DNA of 46,491 bases, taken from NCBI GenBank assembly GCA_023251725.1, contig JAHEYG010000015.1, positions 1-46,491 of the forward strand. The letters run 5' to 3'. Position 1 is the first letter of the stretch. Each line of letters opens with the position of its first letter. The translations under genes and the position numbers were made by a program. This DNA comes from Sphingobacteriaceae bacterium (GTDB taxonomy: Bacteria; Bacteroidota; Bacteroidia; B-17B0; Aurantibacillaceae). Shown here piece by piece: positions 23,401 to 32,426 of this stretch. The notes under the pieces were generated by a model, which did no database searches, had not been told where the DNA came from, and saw nothing but the letters and a program-made list of their open reading frames with translations.

Positions 23401-24832
23401 TTATTTGGCCGAATTTATGGATGGAAATTTCTGTAGGATTTCTCAAATGATAACAATTTCTATTGATACAGTTCGACCTTCACCAAGTGTACTTACCGGT
23501 TTACCAAGCAATTCTTACACTTTAGATTGTTATCATCCATGTATTACGCCAACAGTAATTTCAAATCCGTTACTGTCACCTGGAAGTTATAGTTGGACTA
23601 CACCGCCCAATTTAACCGTGAACTCCAACACGGTTTTAATTTGTTTACCGAATATTGCTTCGAGTATCACGCCAACAACTTACACTGCTATTGCCATTGG
23701 AGCTAACGGTTGTATAGGAAAGGCAAAAATTTTATTTTATAAAAATATTTATGTGCCTCCTTATACTATTGTGTTTACGCCGACTTCCATAACTTGTTCA
23801 AATAATTTTGTGGCTATGTCTCCGCAAACTACTACTTCGGTAGCGGCTACTTATACATTTATTTCTCCAGCGCCAACAACTACTTCTAATCTTTCGGGAG
23901 CGTTGTTTAATATACCGGGAACTTATACCATGAATTATACGAATGTTAGTAATGGTTGTACAGGATCAGTTACAACTAATGTTCCCATAAATATTACACC
24001 ACCACCAATTGTGCCTTTGGCAACTGCAACTTTAGTGTGCGGTTCAAATACAGTGTTGTTATCGGCTGGAACAACTTCTAATTTGACGAATTATCAATAT
24101 TCGTGGACCGGCCCACTTAACGCTGCTTTTACAACACCTACTTTAAATACTACACAAGTTAATATGCCGGGAACTTATTTTGTAAGTATTACCAATACAA
24201 TAACGGGTTGCAACAGTGTTAATCAGGTGGAAGTGGTGCTGGGCGGAATAAGTGTGAGTTTTACACCTAACCCTTCGCAGGGTTTTTCGCCATTGAGTGT
24301 TACGTTTCCAAACAATACAATTTTAGGTTCAGCAAGCAGCGGAACGGTGTATACCTGGTGGGGATATGGTAACGGCGCCACTAACTCTTATACTAACGCT
24401 TCGGCATTTGGTTCTCCTAACGGTTCCGCAACCTACCCCACAGCAGGCACCTATACGGTGTTGTTAGTGGTAACGCAATCGGTAACTGTTGCCGGAAATA
24501 CAACAGGATGTACTGCAACGGCAACGGCTATAGTAGTGGTAGACTTACCTTCTAAATTAACCGTACCAAATATTTTTACGCCTAACGGTGACGGAGTAAA
24601 TGATTTCTTCATTGTACAAAGCACCAATATTACCGAAATTGATTGCATTATTTTTGACCGCTGGGGCGTGAAGATGTACGATGTAAAATCAAACACCGGA
24701 AACATTTCGTGGGATGGAAAAACTTTATTTGGGAAAGATGTACCCGCAGGAACTTATTTTTACTTAATAAACGCCGACGGAAAAGACGGAGCAACTTATA
24801 AGCAAAACGGAAGTTTTAGTTTATATAGGTAA
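20402..24832 (+). CDS. Giant T9SS type B surface protein 3 (DUF7948-like head), 1476 aa
   Basis: After a signal peptide, residues 35-250 form a DUF7948-like head (FIENKGQFNHEAK, KKITYKNVYKGIDIEYTIPE, YSVILHPGANPADVQIIYSG, TLIVDPWV), homologous to the N-terminus of the SBBP protein at 26306-28942. Residues 250-610 look like a beta-propeller (YDVDYDLNGNLYVFGG, GGIAVDDCDNVYIGGNGNID, YDIKLDKNYNLLYITG). Ig-like modules follow, then the shared stalk (850-1476), PKD and sorting domain VPNIFTPNGDGVNDFF. Last gene of the operon. In stalk module d two Cys found in copies 1 and 2 are replaced together. Confidence 0.88.
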   Translation: MKSKIIVTGIIFLLSLGLSAKNNPFTKGNDVFGSRVFIENKGQFNHEAKTSEPIMYALDNGDEKIYFTAKGLIYKLIKYAEVTEKQMEAMEQGKKLKPADVYFVNMSWANANPDIQIEESDKQRHYFTYGPSDLNSSCFKKITYKNVYKGIDIEYTIPENKICGVKYSVILHPGANPADVQIIYSGDVKKIIQRGNDVIVKTPLDDIIEHAPSSFYEGGEEVASNFVMSDNSIGFQFPAGYQNNKTLIVDPWVTNITTLSTNNYGYDVDYDLNGNLYVFGGFNPKVSKYDNIGTLLWTFGGVVVAPPWNSMGNFGPSLKIVGNFVVDKLTGKTYVGEGYNSTGTQAIRIDGAGNYNTFISTKVSTWQEIWDMGFHCASGKVYGLGGGTNSNLSVGLIDTTTGSCAPITLHPTGPVAGQDIACNTIDDAGNVFVYYASGNPALNNNIARVNAAFTATVWGAFCTYNSLNEGQNKNNYAGAGGLFSNGFNCLAVNSNFIYYYDGFNLAAFSKTTGVKIGFTTIPGNVIKTQGGIAVDDCDNVYIGGNGNIDSYHFNGTSFTALPSIALGVANPFKYVYDIKLDKNYNLLYITGSGFVGTYSAISSLTCTSNQFVITTNCVGNNNGTAVASVTTTLASPLYTYLWSNGGGTVSVTNNTTSATNTVTGLTNGIYTVTIKVNAPCGPIYSGTVNVNCITVCAGVAFAQTGCSGANTTFSLNFGTTTGFTSTPTYTWTGPGAFNSNLQNPVFTNGAFGVYTITASDGNCTYSTTVNTVNSLVNPTITPTGTVTCTSGATLTANFVNAPYTYNWSGPSIVGPNNLQSAIVNMGGTYSVSITNTLTGCVGTATVNISQNAAVPSVTVSPISGNLSCNGAPACFTAVCSPTVNVQGQWFDPSIAPIGALSNSPVLLCANQPGVYTCSFVNITNGCVGTGTVTVTSNSAIPTMTINALNGYVITCSKPCLVMNISTSSTLAPKSYSWTNMSTTVTTTPPTGGYTICTPGNYLAEFMDGNFCRISQMITISIDTVRPSPSVLTGLPSNSYTLDCYHPCITPTVISNPLLSPGSYSWTTPPNLTVNSNTVLICLPNIASSITPTTYTAIAIGANGCIGKAKILFYKNIYVPPYTIVFTPTSITCSNNFVAMSPQTTTSVAATYTFISPAPTTTSNLSGALFNIPGTYTMNYTNVSNGCTGSVTTNVPINITPPPIVPLATATLVCGSNTVLLSAGTTSNLTNYQYSWTGPLNAAFTTPTLNTTQVNMPGTYFVSITNTITGCNSVNQVEVVLGGISVSFTPNPSQGFSPLSVTFPNNTILGSASSGTVYTWWGYGNGATNSYTNASAFGSPNGSATYPTAGTYTVLLVVTQSVTVAGNTTGCTATATAIVVVDLPSKLTVPNIFTPNGDGVNDFFIVQSTNITEIDCIIFDRWGVKMYDVKSNTGNISWDGKTLFGKDVPAGTYFYLINADGKDGATYKQNGSFSLYR
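22949..24829 (+). repeat. Common stalk, copy 3 of 3
   Basis: Codes residues 850-1476 of protein 3. The most diverged copy: NPC/NQC becomes NNF (codon 23807) and FCV becomes FNI (codon 23909). Confidence 0.8.
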
Positions 24833-24871
24833 ATAAAAAATATAACTCCTAAATGAATTTGCTGATTTTTT

Positions 24872-26221
24872 TTATTCCTTAACGAATTTAGAAAAATATA
24901 AGTATTGATGTGTAGTTGTTATTTTTAAATTATAAATTCCGCTTGATAATTTTGAAACATCTATTTCTTTTACGAAAGGCATTGACAAAACCGTTCGGCC
25001 AATATAATTTATTATTTCAATTTGTGAATTTTCGAAATTATTTTTCCCAATAGAAATATTTAAAATATTTTTAGAAGGGTTTGGATAAATATTGATTGAA
25101 TTGGATATTTGTTCTATTTTATTTATGCCTGCTAAACAAGCACTTGGACAGATGACTCTTACGATATCGTTTCCGTAATCGCAAAAATAAATATTTCCTG
25201 AGGCATCGAGCGCTATTCCCTTTGGCGTATTAAGTGTTGCTAAGGTTGCGAACCCACCATCACCAGAATATCCTGAACCACCATTACCCGCAATCGTACT
25301 AATTACTCCGAAGGTGTTTATTTTCCTGATTACATTATTTCCTTGGTCCGAAAAATAAATATTTCCTAAAGTATCTAAGGTAATTCCATTTGGCTGGAAC
25401 ATTTTAGCTGCAATTGCAGGCCCGGCATCACCTGAATATCCTGCAAATCCTGTGCCTGCAACAGTATTAATAATACCTGAGGTATTTATTTTTCTTATAC
25501 AGTGACTTTGGTAATCACAAAAGTATACATTACCAGAAATGTCGGTAGCCACGCCAGTAGGTGCATTAATTTGTGCAGATATGGCAGGACCGCCATCACC
25601 AGAATATCCTGCAGTACCGGTTCCGGCTATTGTAAACATCAACCCTGTATTAACAACTTTTCTTATCCTTGCATTAAGCTGATCGGCAATAAAAATGTTA
25701 TGCGCGGTATCAATTGCAATTCCAACAGGAGAATTAAGTTGCAGCGCATTTGCAAACCAACCGCTCCCGTTGTAGCCAGCAATTCCGTTGCCTGCCAAGG
25801 TTGAAATTATTCCTGTTTTGTTTATTTTTCTAACCCGATTCCCGTTATATTCAGAAAAATAAACATTCCCTGAATCATCAACAGCAATTTTAGACGGCAA
25901 ATTAATTAAAGCTGAAGTTGCGATTCCTCCGTCGCCAGAATATCCCGCAACACCTGTTCCAGCAATTGTTGTAATTATTCCTGAATTATTTATTTTTCTT
26001 ATTCTATGATTATTAGCATCAACAATATATTTATTACCGGATGTGTCTATTGCAATACCGTTAGGAGAGTAAAACTTCGCTAAAATAGCAGGACCACCAT
26101 CTCCGGAATATCCTGGCCAATAACTACCGGCAAAAGTGTAAATATTTTGAGCACAACATATATTGAACAATCTTAAGGAAAACGTCAACAGGAAAATATT
26201 TTTTAAAAGAAGTCTTTTCAT
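24872..26221 (-). CDS. Secreted six-bladed NHL propeller with T9SS type A tail, 449 aa
   Basis: A signal peptide (to about CCAQ) precedes six NHL repeats, each close to 56 residues, with the pattern IITTIAGTGxAGYSGDGG, PxGIAxDxSGNVYFxD, NxRIRKINxxG. Six blades make a closed propeller. The tail IYPNPSKNILNISIGKNNFE to SKLSSGIYNLKI and FSKFVKE is a T9SS type A sorting domain. The protein is therefore exported and probably surface-attached; propellers of this kind bind proteins or glycans. It converges with the giant operon (39 bp gap, no clear terminator seen). Confidence 0.88.
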   Translation of the reverse strand: MKRLLLKNIFLLTFSLRLFNICCAQNIYTFAGSYWPGYSGDGGPAILAKFYSPNGIAIDTSGNKYIVDANNHRIRKINNSGIITTIAGTGVAGYSGDGGIATSALINLPSKIAVDDSGNVYFSEYNGNRVRKINKTGIISTLAGNGIAGYNGSGWFANALQLNSPVGIAIDTAHNIFIADQLNARIRKVVNTGLMFTIAGTGTAGYSGDGGPAISAQINAPTGVATDISGNVYFCDYQSHCIRKINTSGIINTVAGTGFAGYSGDAGPAIAAKMFQPNGITLDTLGNIYFSDQGNNVIRKINTFGVISTIAGNGGSGYSGDGGFATLATLNTPKGIALDASGNIYFCDYGNDIVRVICPSACLAGINKIEQISNSINIYPNPSKNILNISIGKNNFENSQIEIINYIGRTVLSMPFVKEIDVSKLSSGIYNLKITTTHQYLYFSKFVKE

Positions 26222-26305
26222 TATTAATTTTTTAAAATTTATTCAGTTGCAATCTTGCCGTTCGTAAAAAAGTTTCATTAATAATATTTGGTAGAATAAT
26301 AAAAT

Positions 26306-28942
26306 CTACTCCCTTACAAACTTCCGCTCCAAAATTTTATTATTCACGCGAGTGCGTAAAAAATAAATACCAGCGGCGAATTTTTTCGTGTCGGCATTAA
26401 AAAAAGATTCTTTCGTTTGGGAAGCAAAAACTAATTCTCCCAACGAAGAATAAATCTCAATACTAATAATTTCTCCCTGAGAAACATTTTTTAAATCTAA
26501 ATAAATAAAATCATTAGCGGGATTAGGGTACAAATTAATGGAGAAATTATTTTCTAATTCAGCAATTCCGGTACAGGCGTTCACCATTACTTTAAGGGTA
26601 TCTGATGTTCCTGTGCATCCAAAACCATCACTAACGGTCACCGCAAAAGTATAGGTGCCCGGAGAGAAAGTAGAAGTAACCAGTGGATTTAAATTAGAGC
26701 CTCCGGTCCAAGTGTAAGTAGGAAATCCGGCTGTTGCTGTAATAGTCGCAGTATTGGTAATACACATTGTATAAATTCCCGCAGGAGTTAGCAAGGGTTC
26801 GGGCGCTACGCAAAATTTAGCCAAAAAAGCATCGCCTCCTCCACCGGGCGCAACATTTAAAAATGCGCCAATACTTGCAATAGAAACGGTACTTGTTGTT
26901 TCTCCTGCCAAATAAACTTTTCCTGCATTGTCAATCGTCATTCCTCGGGCGTTATCGTTTCCGTCGCCGCCAAAATAAGTACCGAGTTTTCTTGTACCGG
27001 CCATCGAAAATTTTTCGAAATACGCATCGTAATTTAATGTAGTAGTGATGGTGTTCTGATAAGCTCCGGCTGTACTAATGTTGTTTGTACTTTCGGTTTC
27101 GCCGCAAAATAAAATATTATTATTTACATCTAAATTAATATCAAAAATGTAATCTACATCGTTCCCGCCAAAATACGTTCCCCATTGCCGAACTCCCAAA
27201 TTATTAAACCGAACCAAAAAACCATCGTCGGCACTTGCTAATGCAGTTTGGTAAGAGCCGGGACTGTTAATATTATTGGTGCTGGTGGTGTTTCCTCCCA
27301 CAAAAATATCTCCGGTATTGCTTATTTCAATGGACGTTCCTCCATCTAAATTAGAACCACCGTAATAAGTTCCCAATAATAAATTAGTACCGGCAGGATT
27401 AAATTTGCACATAAACGCATCCTGTAAACCGCCCATAACGGTTTGGTGAGCTCCGCCGGTGGCAATGTTAAAGGTACTTTCTGTAAATCCGGTAAAGTAA
27501 ATATTATTGGCGGCATCACAATCGATACCATACGCTTCTTCAATGCCGGTATCGCCAAAATAAGTACCCCACTGCCTTACGCCGCTGCTGTTAAATTTAG
27601 CAATGAAAACATCGGTGGTTAAGGTATAAAAATTCATATAGGCCGAAGGTGTGGCAATACAATTTGCGGTATTTGAACTTTGTGTGTGGCCTCCAAAAAT
27701 AATATCACCGTTATTATCCACAGTAATTGCCGAAGAAATATCATGAAACGCACCCCCGTAATAAGTAGCCCACTGAAGCTGACCGTTAGTATTAAATTTT
27801 ACAAGTGTGGCATCATCTATGCCTCCTCCGTACGCTGTTTGGTGGGCACCAATAGAAGCCACACCCGAAGGACTATTAGTATCGCCGGTGGCATAAATAG
27901 TACCGTTGGGCAAAACAAACAGGGCGTAAAAAACTTCCAGTCCGCTGCCGCCAAAATAAGTTGACCATTGTAGCACACCGTTAGAGTTAAATTTGGCAAG
28001 ATAGGCATCATAAGTTCCGCCGAATATGTTTTGATAAATACCTACCGTTGCAATATTGGCCGTACTTGAGGTATAACCTGCTATATACACATTATTGGAA
28101 GCATCGGAGCCAGTTGATGTGCAATAATCTAAACCGGTATCACCAAAATAGGTTCCCCAAATGCGATTGGTGGAGGGATCGATAATAAAAGTTTTACTTT
28201 TATCGTAATTGGCAGAAAAAGAAATTAAATTATTGTTTAATTTAAAACTTACTTTTTTATTTTCGGTTGGAGAGTTGGCATAATAACTAAATGGAATAAT
28301 TTCATTAATAATACCCATTGGATTAGTTATACTGATGCCGCTGTTATCGGTTGTAATAGAAGAAGCCCCTTTGCATAATATTTGCACCTTATTAATATCA
28401 GCCCCGGGGTGCAATATAATATTGTATTTAAAAGGTGATGTTTCGTTAGCTGATAAAATAAATTCAATATCCGTATTAGGAAAAACATTTTTGTAGGTTA
28501 TTTTATTATAGGAAGCAACGTTTGAAATTTCTTTTCCTTCAATAAAGTAATTACGGTATTCTGATTTTTTTTGAGAGGCAATAATTTTAGTATTAGAATT
28601 CATCTCATAAAAATCCATATCAATCCTATAATTATTAACCGTAGTTTTTAATAAATCGGTAATAGGCGAACATTTTTTTTTACCTGACTTTAGGTTAGGA
28701 ACATTATTATGCGCAAATAATTCGTAAGAATAACCGCCCTTCCTTAATTGAATTTTAATTCCTTTTCCAACATACATATATAATACGTCTTTATTAAGGT
28801 GATTGTTTTGATCCACTATCTGTCCTTTATTTTCAATAAATGAACTTCCAGAAAACGTTTTATTTTGCGAAAACCCAACAAAGTTCCCACCAACAAAAAC
28901 ACAGAAAATAATAAAGGAAATGTTGTTTAAAATACGCTTCAT
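26306..28942 (-). CDS. Secreted SBBP-repeat propeller with DUF7948 head and type A tail, 878 aa
   Basis: A signal peptide (to about GFSQ) is followed by a DUF7948-like head (about 35-255: FIENKGQIVDQNN, NKITYKNVFPNTDIEFILSA, YNIILHPGADINKVQILCKG, TFIIDPST). Seven SBBP repeats of about 57 residues follow, each with WGTYFGGxGxD, DxxxNIYxxGxTxST, AFLAKFNxxG. A PKD/Ig-like module (TPAGIYTMCITNTATITATA) and a type A sorting domain (SINLYPNPANDFIYLDLKN, FAAGIYFLRTRVN, KFVRE) finish it. Its head is homologous to that of giant protein 3, joined here to a different body and tail. Function probably binding or scaffold at the surface. Confidence 0.88.
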   Translation of the reverse strand: MKRILNNISFIIFCVFVGGNFVGFSQNKTFSGSSFIENKGQIVDQNNHLNKDVLYMYVGKGIKIQLRKGGYSYELFAHNNVPNLKSGKKKCSPITDLLKTTVNNYRIDMDFYEMNSNTKIIASQKKSEYRNYFIEGKEISNVASYNKITYKNVFPNTDIEFILSANETSPFKYNIILHPGADINKVQILCKGASSITTDNSGISITNPMGIINEIIPFSYYANSPTENKKVSFKLNNNLISFSANYDKSKTFIIDPSTNRIWGTYFGDTGLDYCTSTGSDASNNVYIAGYTSSTANIATVGIYQNIFGGTYDAYLAKFNSNGVLQWSTYFGGSGLEVFYALFVLPNGTIYATGDTNSPSGVASIGAHQTAYGGGIDDATLVKFNTNGQLQWATYYGGAFHDISSAITVDNNGDIIFGGHTQSSNTANCIATPSAYMNFYTLTTDVFIAKFNSSGVRQWGTYFGDTGIEEAYGIDCDAANNIYFTGFTESTFNIATGGAHQTVMGGLQDAFMCKFNPAGTNLLLGTYYGGSNLDGGTSIEISNTGDIFVGGNTTSTNNINSPGSYQTALASADDGFLVRFNNLGVRQWGTYFGGNDVDYIFDINLDVNNNILFCGETESTNNISTAGAYQNTITTTLNYDAYFEKFSMAGTRKLGTYFGGDGNDNARGMTIDNAGKVYLAGETTSTVSIASIGAFLNVAPGGGGDAFLAKFCVAPEPLLTPAGIYTMCITNTATITATAGFPTYTWTGGSNLNPLVTSTFSPGTYTFAVTVSDGFGCTGTSDTLKVMVNACTGIAELENNFSINLYPNPANDFIYLDLKNVSQGEIISIEIYSSLGELVFASQTKESFFNADTKKFAAGIYFLRTRVNNKILERKFVRE

Positions 28943-29141
28943 TGTAAGATATTTTTACCTGATTTTTTAAAAAGTCTAATACTCAAATATAATAAAATCA
29001 TTCTAAAATCTAAACGATATATCCTTGTTTAGCCTTGATTTATAAGGCATTTGGGTGAATAGCTTAAAAAATTGAGTGGGGTATCGCAGGCAATGAATAA
29101 AAAATAATGCCCCTTCACTAAAACGAGCGTAATATTGTAAC

Positions 29142-32100
29142 ATGTTAAACTATAAAAATGCCCCCATGTTAAAAAACACCGAAAAAAAATCGAACTGTAA
29201 TGTTCTTGCAAAAACATTTATTAAAAACATATACATCGTTTTGTATAGTGCTGTTTTTATTTTTGGAATTAATTTTACTTCCAAAGCTTGCTCGCCGCTT
29301 ACTGTTCCCATTTTAGTAAGTCAAAGTATTGTTGGAACTAATTTATTGTTGCAATGGAATTCTACTACATTATATAAGTGTCCGGATATTATGGTTGTTG
29401 AAATTGCCTGCGCTGGTAAACCGTATACCGGTTTAGCAGCTTATTCATATACATCAGCAGTTATAACCGGAGTGGGTGCTACTTATTCTTATCCAACCAT
29501 GACTATTAATATCGCTGCACTTTGTCCGGGTTCAAATTATATTTTCCGTTGTAAAGAGCAAAATAATCCTGCCGGTGCTTCCAGCGCATGGACCGCCAAT
29601 TTTTCATTTACAACTCCGGGCGTTTTTATTACCCCAACTGTAAACATTACTGCAACTCCTCCAATTATTACTCTTTGTCCGCAAGGCGCTTCTCAACTTT
29701 CTATTACATGTGTTAGCTGTTGTGGTCCGCCTCCCTACAACTATAGCTGGACACCTGCTGCAAGCTTAAACAATGCAACTATTTGTTGCCCGATAGCTAC
29801 ACCAACCATCACTACTATTTATACTTTAACAAGTACCGGCAATCAATTAAGCTGCTGGGTAGCCACCAATACGGTGCAGGTAACGGTCATCACCACTCCT
29901 CCAACTATGGGTGTGGCAAGTGTTAATCCGCCAAGCATGTGTGCGGGTGGTACTGCAACATTAAGTATGACTTCCTACACTGGCGCATTGCAGTGGCAAT
30001 CGGGCCCAACCGCCGCAGGGCCATGGACAAATATTGCGGGTGCAATTACAGGTTCGTTTGTCGTCGGGCCATTAAATACAACCACATTTTATCAGGGTTC
30101 TTTAGTAGGTTGCGGTGCAACACTTCTTTCTAACGTTGTTAGTGTGGTGGTTAATCCTAATCCAACCGTTACTGTTAACTCACCTGTTATATGTGCCGGA
30201 CAAACTGCAAATATTACCGCAAACGGTGCAGCAACTTATGTATGGTCGGCCGGTGCTGTTACAACAGGTGTAAATACTGCTACCGCAAATCCGGGCGCAA
30301 CAACCATGTATACTGTAACAGGAACCACTGCTGCCGGATGTACAGGAACTGCTGTAGCTACTGTTAGTGTAAATCCATTACCAATTCCAATTGCAAATAA
30401 TAACGGCCCTGTTTGTACAGGAGGCGCTTTACAACTTACCGGTGGTGGTGGCGGAACTTATCAGTGGGTAGGCCCTGCTGCATTTTCTTCTGCTGTTCAA
30501 AGTCCGCTTTTACCGGGTATTGCAACTACTAATGCAGGTTTATATACCGTTACGGTTACTTTAAACGGATGTACAGCTGTAGCATCAACTAACGTAGTGG
30601 TTACAACTCCAACTGCTGCCGCTATGAATACAGGCCCTTATTGCGATGGAGCAACCTTATCTTTAAATGCTACTGCGGGTGGAGGCTTAGGTTATACCTG
30701 GAGCGGACCGGGTGGTTATACTGCTTTCATTCAAAATCCTACTACAGCTAACGCCCCGCCAACAATGTCGGGCTTATATACAGTAACTGTTAACTTGGGT
30801 TCTTGCATTGCAATGGCTACAACTTCTGTAACCGTTAATCCATTACCAACTCCAGTGGCTTTAAGTAATGCCCCAATTTGTGAGGGACAATCTTTAAACT
30901 TGACCGGAAGTGGTGGTGTGAGTTATAACTGGACAGGTCCATCTTTTAGTTCTAATGCACAAAACCCCGGAATACTTGTTGCCGGATTACCCAATGCAGG
31001 AAATTTTGTTTTAACTGTTACCGATGTTAATGGATGTATTAATTCAATTACACTTCCTGTTGTAATTAATCCTTTACCGGTTGTTGCCGTTGCCGGATCA
31101 ACAGTTTGTACAAACATACCAATAACTTTAGGTGCCACCGGTGGAAATATTTATAGCTGGTCTGGTCCTGCCGGATTTACATCTACTCTTCAAAATCCTA
31201 CTATACCAAATTCTAACATTAGTATGGCCGGCGTTTATAATGTTACGGTAACTAATGGTAATGGTTGCGTGAATACAAATTTCACTAATGTAACCGTTAA
31301 TCCTTTGCCTGTGCCAACTGCCATAAATAACGGACCGTTATGTTTAAATCAGGTGTTAAATTTAACTGCAACTGGTGGTTTAAATTATTCTTGGACCGGT
31401 CCTGCAGGATTTTCATCATCCGCACAAAGTTTAACAATTGCAGCCAATGCAGTTAATATGAGTGGGAATTATCAGGTAACTGCTTTCGATAATTTAGGAT
31501 GCGCAGGAATTGCTGTTACTGCTGTAATTGTAAATCCTCTTCCTAATGTATCAGTTGTTGCAAGTAACAATAAAGGTTGTGTGCCATTGTGTATGACATT
31601 TACTTGTGCCACTTCTCCGGGTGCAACTGTAAATTGGGCGTATGGCGACGGCGCTTCGAGTGGCGGTGTTTCCTCTAATAATTGCTACAAAACTGCGTCT
31701 GATTATACTGTAACGGCAAGTGTAACCGATATTAACGGGTGTTTCAATTCTAATACGTATCCGGTAAGTGCTTATCCGATTCCGGTGGCTGATTTTAATT
31801 ACGCACCGCTAAGGCCAATTGAAAAATTAGATGATGTTGTATTTACAGATGCTTCTTATGGTGCTAACATTGCAGGATGGAACTGGTATTTTACCAATAA
31901 TGCAAGCGCGCAGAACCAATCTAATTTGCAAAATCCTACTTATTTGTATGACGAGCAGGGAGAATACGCCATAGTAATGGTAGTGAAAAGTGATAAAGGT
32001 TGCATGGATACTATTATAAAAACTATAATTGTAGGTGAAGATTATGGAATTTATGTTCCGAACAGTTTTACTCCTAACGGTGATGGTATGAATGATGTAT

Positions 32101-32315
32101 TTCAACCGAAAGGTTTTGGTGTGACAAAATATTTACTTGAAATTTTTAATCGCTGGGGCGAGAAAGTATTTAGCACCACAGATTTTAAACAAGGATGGGA
32201 TGGCACCATTAAAGGAATTAATATAAAAGATGAGACTTTCATTTGGAAAATTAATGCAGTTAACGTTTATGGTAAAGCATACGAATTAAAAGGGCATGTA
32301 ACTCTCATAAAATAA
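29142..32315 (+). CDS. T9SS type B surface protein with Ig-like repeats, 1057 aa
   Basis: A hydrophobic signal (IYIVLYSAVFIFGINFTSKA) lies 29-48 residues from the first ATG; ATG 29166 would shorten the n-region by eight residues and is equally possible. Residues 50-165 resemble a fibronectin-like module. Six Ig-like repeats of about 80 residues follow (about 340-810), each with NNGPxCxGxxLxL, YxWxGPxGF, QNPxxxxA, GxYxVTVxxxxGC, VNPLP. Two PKD domains (ATVNWAYGDGASSGG; ADFNYAPLRP) lead to the type B domain VPNSFTPNGDGMNDVFQPKG. Related in plan to the giant operon proteins but not sharing their stalk. A terminator follows. Confidence 0.85.
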   Translation: MLNYKNAPMLKNTEKKSNCNVLAKTFIKNIYIVLYSAVFIFGINFTSKACSPLTVPILVSQSIVGTNLLLQWNSTTLYKCPDIMVVEIACAGKPYTGLAAYSYTSAVITGVGATYSYPTMTINIAALCPGSNYIFRCKEQNNPAGASSAWTANFSFTTPGVFITPTVNITATPPIITLCPQGASQLSITCVSCCGPPPYNYSWTPAASLNNATICCPIATPTITTIYTLTSTGNQLSCWVATNTVQVTVITTPPTMGVASVNPPSMCAGGTATLSMTSYTGALQWQSGPTAAGPWTNIAGAITGSFVVGPLNTTTFYQGSLVGCGATLLSNVVSVVVNPNPTVTVNSPVICAGQTANITANGAATYVWSAGAVTTGVNTATANPGATTMYTVTGTTAAGCTGTAVATVSVNPLPIPIANNNGPVCTGGALQLTGGGGGTYQWVGPAAFSSAVQSPLLPGIATTNAGLYTVTVTLNGCTAVASTNVVVTTPTAAAMNTGPYCDGATLSLNATAGGGLGYTWSGPGGYTAFIQNPTTANAPPTMSGLYTVTVNLGSCIAMATTSVTVNPLPTPVALSNAPICEGQSLNLTGSGGVSYNWTGPSFSSNAQNPGILVAGLPNAGNFVLTVTDVNGCINSITLPVVINPLPVVAVAGSTVCTNIPITLGATGGNIYSWSGPAGFTSTLQNPTIPNSNISMAGVYNVTVTNGNGCVNTNFTNVTVNPLPVPTAINNGPLCLNQVLNLTATGGLNYSWTGPAGFSSSAQSLTIAANAVNMSGNYQVTAFDNLGCAGIAVTAVIVNPLPNVSVVASNNKGCVPLCMTFTCATSPGATVNWAYGDGASSGGVSSNNCYKTASDYTVTASVTDINGCFNSNTYPVSAYPIPVADFNYAPLRPIEKLDDVVFTDASYGANIAGWNWYFTNNASAQNQSNLQNPTYLYDEQGEYAIVMVVKSDKGCMDTIIKTIIVGEDYGIYVPNSFTPNGDGMNDVFQPKGFGVTKYLLEIFNRWGEKVFSTTDFKQGWDGTIKGINIKDETFIWKINAVNVYGKAYELKGHVTLIK

Positions 32316-32338
32316 AATTAAGAATATTTATAAAAATT

Positions 32339-32367
32339 AAGGCTGTCCGAATGGATGGCCTTTTTTT
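32339..32367 (+). terminator. Rho-independent terminator
   Basis: AAGGCTGTCC (32339-32348) pairs with GGATGGCCTT (32353-32362) through ten pairs including two G-U, with a GAAT loop and a T run. It ends the 29142 gene. Confidence 0.8.
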
Positions 32368-32426
32368 ATTGGAAGAGTTTTTAGAATATGTTTAGATTTT
32401 TTTTATTTTTTTTGAAATAATTTTTT

